The notes beneath the pieces are model-generated. The model had not been told where the DNA came from. It ran no database searches and saw nothing but the letters and a program-made list of their open reading frames with translations. Both the position numbers and the translations under genes were made by a program. A DNA stretch of 64,000 nucleotides from CAYSLU01 sp964431965 (GTDB lineage: Bacteria > Verrucomicrobiota > Kiritimatiellia > CAIKKV01 > CAYSLU01): positions 27,584-91,583 of the forward strand of contig CAYSLU010000003.1 in the NCBI GenBank assembly GCA_964431965.1, written 5' to 3'. The stretch's first letter is position 1. The number at the start of each line of letters is the position of its first letter. This document shows positions 1 to 8,621 of this stretch, piece after piece.

Positions 1-108
1 GCGCCGGTAGAACGAGTCCGCCAGCCGGAGGCTGATCCAGTACGCAAACCGTCGCGGAATATACCGGCTGGCGAAGTCCGCCGCCCGATAGCTGAGATAC
101 CCGTTCAC
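1..108 (-). CDS. Lysophospholipid/lipid A acyltransferase, N-terminal fragment cut by the window edge
   Basis: The minus strand reads into the window edge as an open frame of about 36 codons from a GTG (VNGYLSYRAADF...). The arginine-rich amphipathic start, with RYIPRRFAYWISLRLADSFYR, resembles the N-terminus of LpxL/HtrB-type acyltransferases, which add a secondary acyl chain to lipid A at the inner membrane. The catalytic HX4D motif lies outside the window, so the call rests only on the N-terminal pattern. It follows lipA on the same strand after about 70 bases. Two other in-frame GTG codons lie upstream; this one was chosen because the family-like sequence begins there. If correct, it supports a Gram-negative envelope. 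Confidence 0.4.
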   Translation of the reverse strand, partial: MNGYLSYRAADFASRYIPRRFAYWISLRLADSFYRR

Positions 109-178
109 CTCTGTTCGCGCGAGCTCCACGCCGGGGAGCCCCGCCACTCCTCGCCTGAGACGCCTGCCCTCGTGGGCG

Positions 179-1084
179 TCAATGCGCCGGAGTATGGCCG
201 TCGGACGAATGGAAATCAACGCCCGACGCACCCGACATCCGCTCGGCCCGGTAGGAGGATCGGACCAGCGGGCCGGACGCGACCGCGGTGAACCCCATCT
301 CGCGCGCCCGGCGCCCGAAGCGATCGAACCGGTCGGGCTCGACGAAGCGCGCCACCGGCGCGTGGCCGGCCGACGGCGCGAGGTACTGCCCGATCGTCAG
401 AAGCGCGCAGCCCGCCGCCCGCAGGTCGCGCATCGCCTCCTCGATCTCGTCGTCCGTCTCCCCCAGCCCGACCATCAGCCCGGACTTCACCCGCACCGGC
501 GGGCCCCAGGCCGCGGCCATCGCGAGCACGGCGAGCGAGCGCTCGTAGTCAGCGCTCGGCCGGATCGACCGCTGGAGGCGTCGCACCGTCTCGATGTTGT
601 GGTTGAACACGTCGGGCCGCGCGGCCAGCACGGTCTCCAGACTGCTTCGCTCCCCCCGGAAATCGGGCGTCAGGACCTCGACGCTCGACAGGGGAAGCGC
701 GCGGCGAACCGCCTCGATCGTGCGCGCGAAATGCCCCGATCCGCCGTCGGGCAGGTCGTCGCGCGTGACGCTCGTGATCACGACGTGGGTCAGCCCAAGC
801 GAGCGGGCGGCGGCCGCGAGGCGGCCCGGTTCGCCGGGGTCCGGCGGGGCCGGCCGGCCGGTCTCCACGGCGCAGAACGCGCAGTTCCGCGTACACACGC
901 TCCCCAGGATCATGAACGTCGCCGTGCCCCGGTTGAAGCACTCGTGCTCGTTCGGACAGCGCGCGCTCCGACAGACGGTATGGAGCCCGCCCGACGCCAG
1001 CGTCCGGTGTACCACGTCGTACTGGCCCGAAGCCGGAATGCGGATGCGAATCCATGGCGGAAGCCGTTGCATGGCCGCTATCAT
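179..1084 (-). CDS. lipA: Lipoyl synthase (LipA), radical SAM
   Basis: LipA inserts two sulfur atoms into octanoyl groups on lipoyl domains of 2-oxoacid dehydrogenases and GcvH, in the cytoplasm. The 301-residue protein has both family iron-sulfur sites: the auxiliary cluster cysteines C38, C43 and C49 (CRSARCPNEHEC) and the radical SAM CX3CX2C at C64, C68 and C71 (CTRNCAFC). The C-terminal RSSY motif that closes the auxiliary cluster is present (GPLVRSSY). The ATG at 1084 is preceded by GGTGGAG six bases upstream, so it is preferred to the internal ATG at residue 5. Length fits the family. lipB is not seen in the window. Confidence 0.96.
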   Translation of the reverse strand: MIAAMQRLPPWIRIRIPASGQYDVVHRTLASGGLHTVCRSARCPNEHECFNRGTATFMILGSVCTRNCAFCAVETGRPAPPDPGEPGRLAAAARSLGLTHVVITSVTRDDLPDGGSGHFARTIEAVRRALPLSSVEVLTPDFRGERSSLETVLAARPDVFNHNIETVRRLQRSIRPSADYERSLAVLAMAAAWGPPVRVKSGLMVGLGETDDEIEEAMRDLRAAGCALLTIGQYLAPSAGHAPVARFVEPDRFDRFGRRAREMGFTAVASGPLVRSSYRAERMSGASGVDFHSSDGHTPAH

Positions 1085-1203
1085 ATCCGACCCGACTCCA
1101 CCAATCGACTACGGACGGAACCGAGCACGGGACACGGCCGTCGCGATCGCTTCCCGGCACTGCAGGTTGCCTCCCACGCCCCGATCCGCTTTAATGCGCT
1201 CCC

Positions 1204-2031
1204 ATGACCCACCCGGAGCCATTCGCGTTCACCATCCGCGGAGTGCGGGGCGGCACCGTCGCGATCGGGCCGGAATATGCCCGGCACGGCGGGCACACCA
1301 CGTGCTTCAGCCTGCACACCCCCGAGGGCATGCTGTTGATCGACGCCGGCACCGGGCTTGCGGCGGCGGATGCGGACATCGATCTCCAAGCCGTCGCTCT
1401 CCCGATCGTCTTCCTCTTCACCCACTTCCACCTGGACCACCTGACGGGGCTGCCGTTCTTCCGACCCCTGTATCAGAAAGGGCGGTCCATCCGCATGCTG
1501 GGCGACCCGGCTCGAACGGACGACTGGCCGGGCGCCCTGCGCCGGTTCTGCAGTCCGCCCTACTGGCCCGTGGACATGGCGACCGCTGGCGCGGATATCC
1601 GCATGGAGCGCCTCCCGGAGGCCGGGTCCGCCGTCCTGCTCGGAGCCCGCGTCGCATGGTGCCCGGTCTGGCATCCCCAGGGCTGCCTCGCCTACCGCCT
1701 CGACCTGCCCGCCGCCTCCATCGTCGTGGCGACGGATCACGAGTGCGGCGACCCGGACCTCGATCGGCGGTTCGTCGCGTTCTGCCGTGGCGCCGACGCG
1801 CTGATCTACGACGCCCAGTACACGCCGGACGAGTACCCCCGCCACCGGGGCTGGGGGCACAGCACCTGGCGGGACGGCGTCGCGATCGCGCGCGCGGCCG
1901 GCGTAGGCGAACTCATCCTCACCCACCTCGACCGATCGCGGACCGATGCGGCGCAGGACGAGATCGTGGCGCTCGCCCGGCGCGAATTCCCGCGCGTACG
2001 CAGCGCCACGCAGGGGCTGCGGCTCCCGTAG
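1204..2031 (+). CDS. Metallo-beta-lactamase-fold hydrolase
   Basis: The 275-residue protein carries the metal-binding signature THFHLDH (H74, H76, D78, H79) of the metallo-beta-lactamase superfamily. Further conserved positions follow: DAGTG near residue 47, VATDHE in the second half, and a late HST/THLD pair. The order resembles the PhnP/RNase Z-like phosphodiesterase branch, but the substrate cannot be read from sequence. There is no signal peptide, so it is probably cytoplasmic. It is transcribed divergently from lipA, with a 119-base shared upstream region. No good ribosome binding site precedes the ATG; a TTTAAT just upstream raises the chance of a leaderless or very short leader transcript. 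Confidence 0.85.
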   Translation: MTHPEPFAFTIRGVRGGTVAIGPEYARHGGHTTCFSLHTPEGMLLIDAGTGLAAADADIDLQAVALPIVFLFTHFHLDHLTGLPFFRPLYQKGRSIRMLGDPARTDDWPGALRRFCSPPYWPVDMATAGADIRMERLPEAGSAVLLGARVAWCPVWHPQGCLAYRLDLPAASIVVATDHECGDPDLDRRFVAFCRGADALIYDAQYTPDEYPRHRGWGHSTWRDGVAIARAAGVGELILTHLDRSRTDAAQDEIVALARREFPRVRSATQGLRLP

Positions 2032-2077
2032 CCCGCCGGCCCGGGGCGCCCCGGCGCACCCGCGCGATGCCCGACGC

Positions 2078-2106
2078 TTGACTTTGCCCCCGAAAACCCA
2101 TAAATG
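2078..2106 (+). promoter_or_regulatory. Predicted sigma70-type promoter for the SurA/PpiD-like gene
   Basis: TTGACT at 2078-2083 (five of six to the consensus -35) is followed after 17 bases by TAAATG at 2101-2106 (weak -10). It lies 72 bases upstream of the ATG at 2178, after the end of the hydrolase gene. A GC-rich inverted repeat near 2041-2054 could end the upstream transcript. Seen by eye only. Confidence 0.45.
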
Positions 2107-2177
2107 GCTGGCTTTCTTGAAGCCGAGCGGGACGGCGCCCCCTGTAATTAAGCGGCGCTCATCGAAAGGTCGACTCC

Positions 2178-3872
2178 ATGTTCATCACGAAGTTCAACCG
2201 GATGGTGCGGAACAAGCTGATCTGGGGCGGATTCGCCTTCCTGGTGGTGATCTCCTTCGTCGCCTACTTCACTCCGTCGAGCGGCGACAGCCGGCGGGAC
2301 GCCGAACGCGCGGGGTCCGCCGGAAAGCTGAACGGCGAGTCCGTCTCGCGCGACGACTTCCGCGCGGCCCGGCTCAACACCTACATATCCGTGGTCATGT
2401 CACTCGGCCGCCAGCTCCCCATCACCCCGGAGCTGGACGAAATCCTGCGCAAGGAAACCTGGCAGCGGCTGGCCACCATCCACCAGGCGCGGGCGCTGGG
2501 CCTGGCCGTCACGGACCACGAGGTGCTGTCGGCGATCCAGCGCACCCAGATGTTCCAGGCCGACGGACAGTTCAGCCCGCAGCGCTACGACGCGTTCTGC
2601 CAGGGCTTCCTGGCCAAGATGGGCCTCGGGCCGAGCCACTTCGAGGCGTACGTCCGCGAGCAGATCGTGGTGCAGAAGATGCAGGAGATGGTCGCGCCTG
2701 CCGTGTGGGTCCCGCCCACGCAGATCCTGGACTTCCTGCGGAAGTACACGGACACCTTCACGCTGGAGCACATCACGGTCGACCAGGACGAGGTGAGCCG
2801 GGACGTCCAGGCCACGCGCGAGGACGCGGAGCGCTACTACGAGGCCCACACGAACCAGTTCGTCGTACCGGACCGGGTCAGCGTCCGCTACGTCTCATTC
2901 CCCGTCGCCGGATTCCTCACGAACATCGAGGTCGCCACCACGGCGGTCACGAACTACTACTTCGACCACATCCAGGAGTACACGACCTACGACACGAACG
3001 GGACGGCCAACGTGGCGGACATCGAGGACGTCGAGGAGGACATCGAAGACACCCTGACGCTCGAAGTCGCCCTATCCCGAGCCCGCGACCAGGCGGTCCT
3101 GTTCTTCGACCGGCTCGTCCCCTCCGGCCGGGACGAGAAGGCGCCATCCTTCGAGGAAGCAGCCGCCGCGCAAGCGCTTGCGATATCCACGTCGGCCCTG
3201 TTCTCCGCGGACGAGCCGCCCGAGGCGCTCCGCGTCGGCGAGGAGTTCGCCCGAACCGCGTTCGAGCTGCGAAACCGGCCGGACTCCTATTTCAGCGATC
3301 CCGTCGCCGGACAGGACGCCGTCTACGTGCTGGCCTACCATGAGCGCGTGGATGCCCACCTGCCCGCGTTCCGCGACGTGGAGCGGGCGGCGACCCGGCT
3401 GGCCACCCAGCAGGCCCGACGCGAAGCCCTGGCGAAGAAGAGCGCCGAGATCCGCACCGAGCTCGAGCGGGCGGTGCGCGGCGGCAAGACCTTCAAGGCC
3501 GCCGCCGAGGGCGCCGGATTCAAGGTCGTCGAGCCCAAGCCGTTCACCGCATACGACGCGCCGGACCAACTCGACACGCCCGAGGCGGTCGAGGCTCTGT
3601 CCGCTCACCAGCAGGGCGAGGTGGTCGATCCGATCCCCGTCAAGGCCGGCATGATGGTCGCCTTCATCCGCGAACGGAAGCCCGGCGACGAGGCGGCGAT
3701 CGCGACGCTCCGGCCGCAGATGGTCATGAACCTGACCCGCCGCTACTCGCGCCTGCTCTTCCAGGAGTGGCAGGAGGCGCTCGTCCGCAACGCCGGAGTC
3801 GAGGACCACGAGGCGGCCGACCGCGCCGCCGCCCGCGCGGACGACGAGAGCGCCGAATCGGACGAGGAGTAG
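2178..3872 (+). CDS. Membrane-anchored SurA/PpiD-like periplasmic chaperone
   Basis: The 564-residue protein has a short cytoplasmic N-terminus, one transmembrane helix (about residues 15-31, GGFAFLVVISFVAYF) and then a periplasmic part. Residues of about 50-190 look like the SurA N-terminal chaperone fold (GESVSRDDF, then the DHEVLSAIQ...FQADGQFS segment typical of PpiD/SurA_N). A parvulin-like region around 330-430 (AVYVLAYHERVDAHLPAF) is poorly conserved, so isomerase activity is doubtful. Odd features are a very acidic stretch near residue 275 (DIEDVEEDIED) and an acidic C-terminal tail. The likely role is helping outer-membrane or exported proteins fold. AAAGG precedes the ATG. It ends five bases from the convergent AmrS-like gene. 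Confidence 0.82.
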   Translation: MFITKFNRMVRNKLIWGGFAFLVVISFVAYFTPSSGDSRRDAERAGSAGKLNGESVSRDDFRAARLNTYISVVMSLGRQLPITPELDEILRKETWQRLATIHQARALGLAVTDHEVLSAIQRTQMFQADGQFSPQRYDAFCQGFLAKMGLGPSHFEAYVREQIVVQKMQEMVAPAVWVPPTQILDFLRKYTDTFTLEHITVDQDEVSRDVQATREDAERYYEAHTNQFVVPDRVSVRYVSFPVAGFLTNIEVATTAVTNYYFDHIQEYTTYDTNGTANVADIEDVEEDIEDTLTLEVALSRARDQAVLFFDRLVPSGRDEKAPSFEEAAAAQALAISTSALFSADEPPEALRVGEEFARTAFELRNRPDSYFSDPVAGQDAVYVLAYHERVDAHLPAFRDVERAATRLATQQARREALAKKSAEIRTELERAVRGGKTFKAAAEGAGFKVVEPKPFTAYDAPDQLDTPEAVEALSAHQQGEVVDPIPVKAGMMVAFIRERKPGDEAAIATLRPQMVMNLTRRYSRLLFQEWQEALVRNAGVEDHEAADRAAARADDESAESDEE

Positions 3873-3877
3873 GCCGG

Positions 3878-4876
3878 TCAGGCCGTCACCACGTCCGCCG
3901 CCCGTCCGCACGCCGAACACGCCCCGCCGCCGCTCAGCCCGGCCAGCTCGGTCGCGTACCCCCGGCGGCGGATCAGCACGGCGCCGCACCCCGGGCAAAG
4001 CGTGTCCTGCCCGTCGTGCGTCCGCACGTTGCCGACGTACACATACCGGAGGTGTCGGCGGCAGATGGCCCACGCCGACTCGAGCGCATCGGGCGGGGTC
4101 GGCGGCACGGACATCCGATACTCGGGACGGTACGCGCTCAGGTGCAGCGGCGTCAGATCCCCCAGCCGATCCGCCACCCACTTCGCCAGGCGCTCGATCT
4201 GCTCCGGGGCGTCGTTCAGCGTCGGGATGATCAGGTTCGTAATCTCGAGCCGGCACCCGGCATCGGCCGCCTGCCGGCAGAAGGCCAGCACCGGCGCCAG
4301 CCGGCCCCGGCAGTGCCGGACGTAGAACGCCTCGTCGATGCTCTTGATGTCCACGTTGAGCGCCGCCGTGAGCGGGAGCAGCTCGGAGGCCGGAGCGGGC
4401 TCGACGAACCCGTTCGTGACCAGCACGTTCGCCAGCCCCTCCCGCCGCGCCAGGGCCGAGCAGTCCCGCACGAACTCGAAGCCCACCAGCGGCTCGTTGT
4501 AGGTGTACGCCACGCTGCCGCATCCGCTGCGGACGGCCTCCCGCACCACCTGCTCCGGCGTGCAGGTCCGGGCCCCGGCATCGACGTCCTGCGAGATGCT
4601 CCAGTTCTGGCAGAAGGCGCAGGCGAAGTTGCAGCCCCAGCCGCCCACGCTGAAGATCGAGCTGCCGGGACGAAAATGGTAGAGCGGCTTCTTCTCGATC
4701 GGATCGATGTGCGCGGACGACAGGAGGCCGTAGGCGGCCGCATTCAGCTTCCCTCCGGCGGCCGTCCGCACGCGGCACAGCCCGGTCTTCCCCTCGCCCA
4801 GGCGGCAGCGATGCGGGCAGAGGTCGCACTGGACGTGCCCCCCGTCGATCGAGTGCCAGTACTCGGCCGGTCTCAT
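3878..4876 (-). CDS. AmrS-like radical SAM enzyme (AmmeMemoRadiSam type)
   Basis: This 332-residue protein matches the AmmeMemoRadiSam radical SAM family. It has an N-terminal cysteine group (C17, C20, C24, C34), the radical SAM CX3CX2C (C82, C86, C89 in GCNFACAFCQNW), the conserved AYTYNEP segment and a C-terminal zinc-ribbon-like pair (CPGC...CSAC). The reaction of the family is not settled. The usual partners, AMMECR1 and Memo homologues, are absent here. The ATG at 4876 follows the sulfatase stop by one base, so it is the last gene of the sulfatase transcript. A longer frame upstream is only sulfatase sequence in another frame. Confidence 0.85.
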   Translation of the reverse strand: MRPAEYWHSIDGGHVQCDLCPHRCRLGEGKTGLCRVRTAAGGKLNAAAYGLLSSAHIDPIEKKPLYHFRPGSSIFSVGGWGCNFACAFCQNWSISQDVDAGARTCTPEQVVREAVRSGCGSVAYTYNEPLVGFEFVRDCSALARREGLANVLVTNGFVEPAPASELLPLTAALNVDIKSIDEAFYVRHCRGRLAPVLAFCRQAADAGCRLEITNLIIPTLNDAPEQIERLAKWVADRLGDLTPLHLSAYRPEYRMSVPPTPPDALESAWAICRRHLRYVYVGNVRTHDGQDTLCPGCGAVLIRRRGYATELAGLSGGGACSACGRAADVVTA

Positions 4877-4877
4877 A

Positions 4878-6257
4878 TCAGTCCCTGATCGTGCTCCGCT
4901 CGGACTCGACTTCCTCAAACCACGACTCCAGCTCGCGCAGCATCCGGGAGGCGCGCTCCGGCTGGGCGGCCGCCAGATTGCAGCGCTCGCCGGGGTCGTC
5001 ATCGACGTTGTACAGCTCGGCCGGGCCCGGCGATGGAATCGACCGGGGAGGATCCGGCTCCCGCACGATATCGGTGATCGTGTCGGGCGCGTAGCGCATG
5101 GCCCGGTCGCGGCGCAAGTCCTCGTCCGACACGACAAACGCCGCGCCGATCCACGGGCGGACCAGCTTCCACGGCCCGTCCCTCATGGCGGCGTTAGTCG
5201 TAACCAGCGGCGTGTAGCGGTTCCACTGCCAGAACCGGCGGGGATTCGCCTTCCGCGCCTCGCCGCGAAGCACCGGCAGGACGACCTCGCCGTCCAGCGG
5301 GCGCCCCGCCGGCGGCGCGATCCCGGCCATGGCGCACAGCGTGGGACACCAGTCGGTCATGTGAACGAACTCGCGAACCGTCCGCCCGCCCCCCACCCCG
5401 CCGCCCGGCCACCGGACGATCGCGGGCACGCGAATGCCGCCTTCATAGACACGCCCCTTGCAGCCGTTGAAGGCGCAGTTGAACCGCTCGATGCTGCCGA
5501 GTTCGCTACCGAACTGGGGCCCGTTGTCGCTCGTGAAGACGACGATGGTGTTCTCCGCCAGACCGGCGCGATCGAGCGCCGCCAGGATGCGCTCCACGCA
5601 CGCGTCCATCCGCAGGATCATGCCGTAGAGCACGCTCACGGGGTAGCCGACCTTTCCGGCATCGGCAAACCGGCGCACGTCCGCCTCGGGGGCCTGCAGC
5701 GGCGCGTGCGGCGCGTTGAAGCACACGTTCAGAAAGAACGGGTCCCGGCGATGCCGGTCGATGAACGCCACGGCCTCGTCCGCGATGACGTCCGTGAGGT
5801 AGCGCCCGTCCGCCGGCATCCGGGCGCCGTTCGCGTCCAGCCGCCAGCACCGGTAGTCCGACCATCCGCCCCGGAACCCGACGAACTCGTCGAACCCCCG
5901 GCGGTTGGGATGATAGCGCGGATCGAAGGCGCCGAGGTGCCACTTGCCCATATGCCCCGTCGCATAGCCCGCGGCCCGGAACGCATCGCCCACGGTCACC
6001 TCGCGGGTCGCCAGCCGATCCAGCCCGCGGCCCTCGAGCGTGTCGATCGATCCGGTCCGGTGCGGATAGCGGCCGGTCATCAGCGCCGCGCGGGAGGGGT
6101 TGCAGACCGGGCTGGCGGCATAGTGATGGGTGAGGCACACGCCTTCCCCCATCAGCGCATCGAGCCGGGGGGTGTGCGACAGCCCGCCGTTGAAGGCGGA
6201 GAAATCGCCGTACCCCATGTCGTCAACCAGGATGAACACCACGTTGGGCCGGGCCAT
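4878..6257 (-). CDS. Sulfatase (S1 family, Cys-type formylglycine site C-N-P-S-R)
   Basis: A 459-residue arylsulfatase-type enzyme that hydrolyses sulfate esters, probably on a glycan. Metal-binding aspartates D12-D13 (ILVDDMGYGD) and the maturation site C52-N-P-S-R followed by TGRYPHRTG are intact; C52 would become formylglycine. VVFTSDNGP and the C-terminal DDPGERCNLA are also typical. No signal peptide is visible; the frame opens with MARPNVVFILVDD. Start chosen at 6257 because GGGAGGAG stands five bases before this ATG. The upstream in-frame extension has no family similarity. It is first in a two-gene unit with the AmrS-like gene. Confidence 0.93.
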   Translation of the reverse strand: MARPNVVFILVDDMGYGDFSAFNGGLSHTPRLDALMGEGVCLTHHYAASPVCNPSRAALMTGRYPHRTGSIDTLEGRGLDRLATREVTVGDAFRAAGYATGHMGKWHLGAFDPRYHPNRRGFDEFVGFRGGWSDYRCWRLDANGARMPADGRYLTDVIADEAVAFIDRHRRDPFFLNVCFNAPHAPLQAPEADVRRFADAGKVGYPVSVLYGMILRMDACVERILAALDRAGLAENTIVVFTSDNGPQFGSELGSIERFNCAFNGCKGRVYEGGIRVPAIVRWPGGGVGGGRTVREFVHMTDWCPTLCAMAGIAPPAGRPLDGEVVLPVLRGEARKANPRRFWQWNRYTPLVTTNAAMRDGPWKLVRPWIGAAFVVSDEDLRRDRAMRYAPDTITDIVREPDPPRSIPSPGPAELYNVDDDPGERCNLAAAQPERASRMLRELESWFEEVESERSTIRD

Positions 6258-6367
6258 GAGTCTCCTCCCGGGCGGCGCGACCACCGCGCACCGCCCCATC
6301 CACGATAGACGCCCCCACCGGGGGGGGGCAACGAAACCCGCGCTCGCTCGCGAGCCGATGAAGCCGG

Positions 6368-7393
6368 CTACCGGATCGGCACCGGCACGTTGGACAGGTT
6401 CCGGTCGGCCGCGTCCTGGGCCATCAGCGTCACGCGGCTGGAGCGGATGACGGCCTCGGTGGTGAACTCCAGGCCGGCGCGCTCCCCGCGAATGTCGCGG
6501 ACGAACGATTCGAGATAGCCGGCGGCGGGAGCGGCGTCCGGGCCGATCGTGCGCGGCTCGGTCTCGCCATTGATCGACGCCACGATCGCATTCGCCTTCG
6601 GCGTCACCTCGAGCATGCCCGTGGATCCCCAGAAGAGGAAGCGCCAGTACTGCGGAAGCGTGTAGCGGAAGCTGTCGGGCACCAGGTAGGAGACGTCGGC
6701 GAGCACGCCGCAGCCGTTCTCCATCGTCAGCATCATCTGGCCCGCGTCCCGGAAGTGCGGAACCTGCGGCAGCACGGCGTTCCAGTTGCGCGCCGCGTTG
6801 ACCACGGTGAAGCGCAGTCCCGTGACCCACGGCACGATGTCGAGCCCGTGAATCGCGATGTCGTTGATCGTTCCGCCGTGCTGCCCCGGCTCGAAGTACC
6901 AGGCGGCCCGCGTGCCGTACATCAGCGGGTGCTGCCCGTTGAAGGAGACCGCGTGAACGTCGCCGATCTCGCCGCCGCGCACCAGGCGACGGACCGCCGC
7001 GAACAGGCCGGAGTCGCGCAAGTCGAGCTGACACCCCACGCACAGGCCCTTCGCGCGGGCCAGCCGCTCGATCTCATCGAGCTCGCGCAGGCTCGTGCAC
7101 AGGGGCTTGTCGCTGATCACGTGCTGGCCGCGCTTCAGCGCCTCGATGGCGATCGCCCCGCGCCGGCCGTAGGTGTCGCCAATGCCGATCGCATCGCACG
7201 GAAACCGCTCGAGCAGCTCGGCCCGTGAGGCCACGACCGGCACGCCGTAGTTGGCGGCAACGGCCTGATTCCGCGCCTCGGGATCGTCCTCGCATATCGC
7301 CACGAGCTGCATGTCCGGGCGCTGCTGCGCGTGCTTGATGAGCCCCGTGATGTGCCCGTGCCGATGCCCGATAATCGCGATCCGGATCGTCAT
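6368..7393 (-). CDS. Gfo/Idh/MocA-family NAD(P)-dependent oxidoreductase
   Basis: A 341-residue sugar-dehydrogenase-type enzyme: N-terminal Rossmann fold (IRIAIIGHRHGHITG) and the Gfo/Idh/MocA C-terminal alpha/beta domain. The usual EKP is DKP (D95-K96-P97 in HVISDKPLC), a tolerated variant. The dinucleotide loop is G-H-R-H-G-H rather than the common GXGXXG, rich in histidine. The expected DXXXH-type histidine is present in NDIAIHGLDI. The substrate is probably a sugar or inositol derivative released by neighbouring enzymes. Start at 7393 follows AAAGGAG; residues before it in the same frame are not family-like. The spacing to the phosphoesterase gene upstream is 43 bases. Confidence 0.88.
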   Translation of the reverse strand: MTIRIAIIGHRHGHITGLIKHAQQRPDMQLVAICEDDPEARNQAVAANYGVPVVASRAELLERFPCDAIGIGDTYGRRGAIAIEALKRGQHVISDKPLCTSLRELDEIERLARAKGLCVGCQLDLRDSGLFAAVRRLVRGGEIGDVHAVSFNGQHPLMYGTRAAWYFEPGQHGGTINDIAIHGLDIVPWVTGLRFTVVNAARNWNAVLPQVPHFRDAGQMMLTMENGCGVLADVSYLVPDSFRYTLPQYWRFLFWGSTGMLEVTPKANAIVASINGETEPRTIGPDAAPAAGYLESFVRDIRGERAGLEFTTEAVIRSSRVTLMAQDAADRNLSNVPVPIR

Positions 7394-7436
7394 GAAACCT
7401 GCGCTCCTTTGCCGCGGCTCCCCGCCGCCTCCCGCC

Positions 7437-8621
7437 CTACTTCCACACAAACGGCTTCGACACCCGAACGGTCCGCTCGACCGGCGGATACCAGCCCGGC
7501 GCCGCATAGGCTCCGGTGTGCAGGTAGCACTGCACCCGCACGTCCCGGCTCCCGGGCGTAAACGTCAGAAGCCGGCTCATCGGCGCGGTCACCAGGTTGC
7601 GATTCCGGTGGTGCGCCGAAAGCGCCGCCACGTTGACGAACGTGACGCCCCACTTCGACGCCACGAGCGGCTTGTCGCCATACGTGTCGTCGGGCACGGT
7701 GTGCGTGTGGCCGCCGAGCCACAGGTCGATGGCGCCGGGGCGCGCTTCCAGATAGCGCTCGAAGGCCTGGGCGTCCGGCACGCCTCCCACAAAGTACAGG
7801 TAGGACGCGCCCTGGGGCGTCCCGTCCTTCTTGAACCCGTGGTACCGGCTCTCCCACTCGCCGTCCGGCTTGCGGACCATCCCCTCGTATTCGCCTGACG
7901 CCGTGGTCGTGTTCTTGAGCATGTAGTGGTGCGCGGAGACGATGATGCAGTTGGTGTTGGCCTCGACCATGCGCTTCCACCACGCGAAGGTCTCGGCGCT
8001 CACCACGCCCGACGGATTTCCGCCCAGCTCGCCGCGGCCCTTCTTCTGCGACGGCTCGTTGATGTCGCTCATCATGAGGAACAGCACGTTGCCCACGCGG
8101 AAGGCGTAGCGCTCCCACGTGCCGTCAACGGCGTACGGGCGCCGGGCGGCGTCCACGCGCGAGAAGGCCGTGTGTTCGCCGGTCGGGTCGACCCACTTGC
8201 GCCACCACCAGGCCTGGTCCTCGCGCAGCCCGCTCCGGTCATGGTTGCCGCTGATGGTGTAGACGGCCTCGCGCGGGTGCGTCGACAGCGCGCCGAACTG
8301 CCGGACCACCTCCGCCCCCTCGGCGTCCTTGGGCGTGTCCTGACCGCCCGAGAGATCACCCACGTCGATCGCGATGTCCCACGGGAACGCCGGCGCCCCG
8401 TTTGTTCCGCCCTGCTCCGATTGCCGGATGGCATCGGCCAGGCTCTCGCGCCCCTGCTTCAGGTCCGTCCCGACGTGGGCGTCGCCGAACGCCCAGAGCC
8501 GGAACGGCCGCGCCTCGCCCGCCGCCGCGCTCGTCATGCTGCCTCCATCGGCGCCCGGCGCGCGGCCGGCCGCGGCCGCCAGGCTCGCCGCCAGCCAGCC
8601 GATCCTCAGCGCCTGATTCAT
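7437..8621 (-). CDS. Exported calcineurin-like metallophosphoesterase
   Basis: About 394 residues with a signal-peptide-like start (hydrophobic LGWLAASLAAAAGRA type region up to about residue 24), so probably periplasmic. The five metallophosphoesterase blocks are present in order: FGDAH (47-50), VGDLSGG (near 88), GNHD (125-128), SAHHYM and GGHTHT. The substrate is unknown; related exported enzymes act on phosphomonoesters or phosphodiesters. The stop of the upstream sulfatase (8623-8621) overlaps the ATG at 8621 in the pattern TGATG, and a GTG at 8624 is an alternative start. GGAGGGG lies at better spacing for the ATG. Translational coupling to the sulfatase is likely. Confidence 0.86.
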   Translation of the reverse strand: MNQALRIGWLAASLAAAAGRAPGADGGSMTSAAAGEARPFRLWAFGDAHVGTDLKQGRESLADAIRQSEQGGTNGAPAFPWDIAIDVGDLSGGQDTPKDAEGAEVVRQFGALSTHPREAVYTISGNHDRSGLREDQAWWWRKWVDPTGEHTAFSRVDAARRPYAVDGTWERYAFRVGNVLFLMMSDINEPSQKKGRGELGGNPSGVVSAETFAWWKRMVEANTNCIIVSAHHYMLKNTTTASGEYEGMVRKPDGEWESRYHGFKKDGTPQGASYLYFVGGVPDAQAFERYLEARPGAIDLWLGGHTHTVPDDTYGDKPLVASKWGVTFVNVAALSAHHRNRNLVTAPMSRLLTFTPGSRDVRVQCYLHTGAYAAPGWYPPVERTVRVSKPFVWK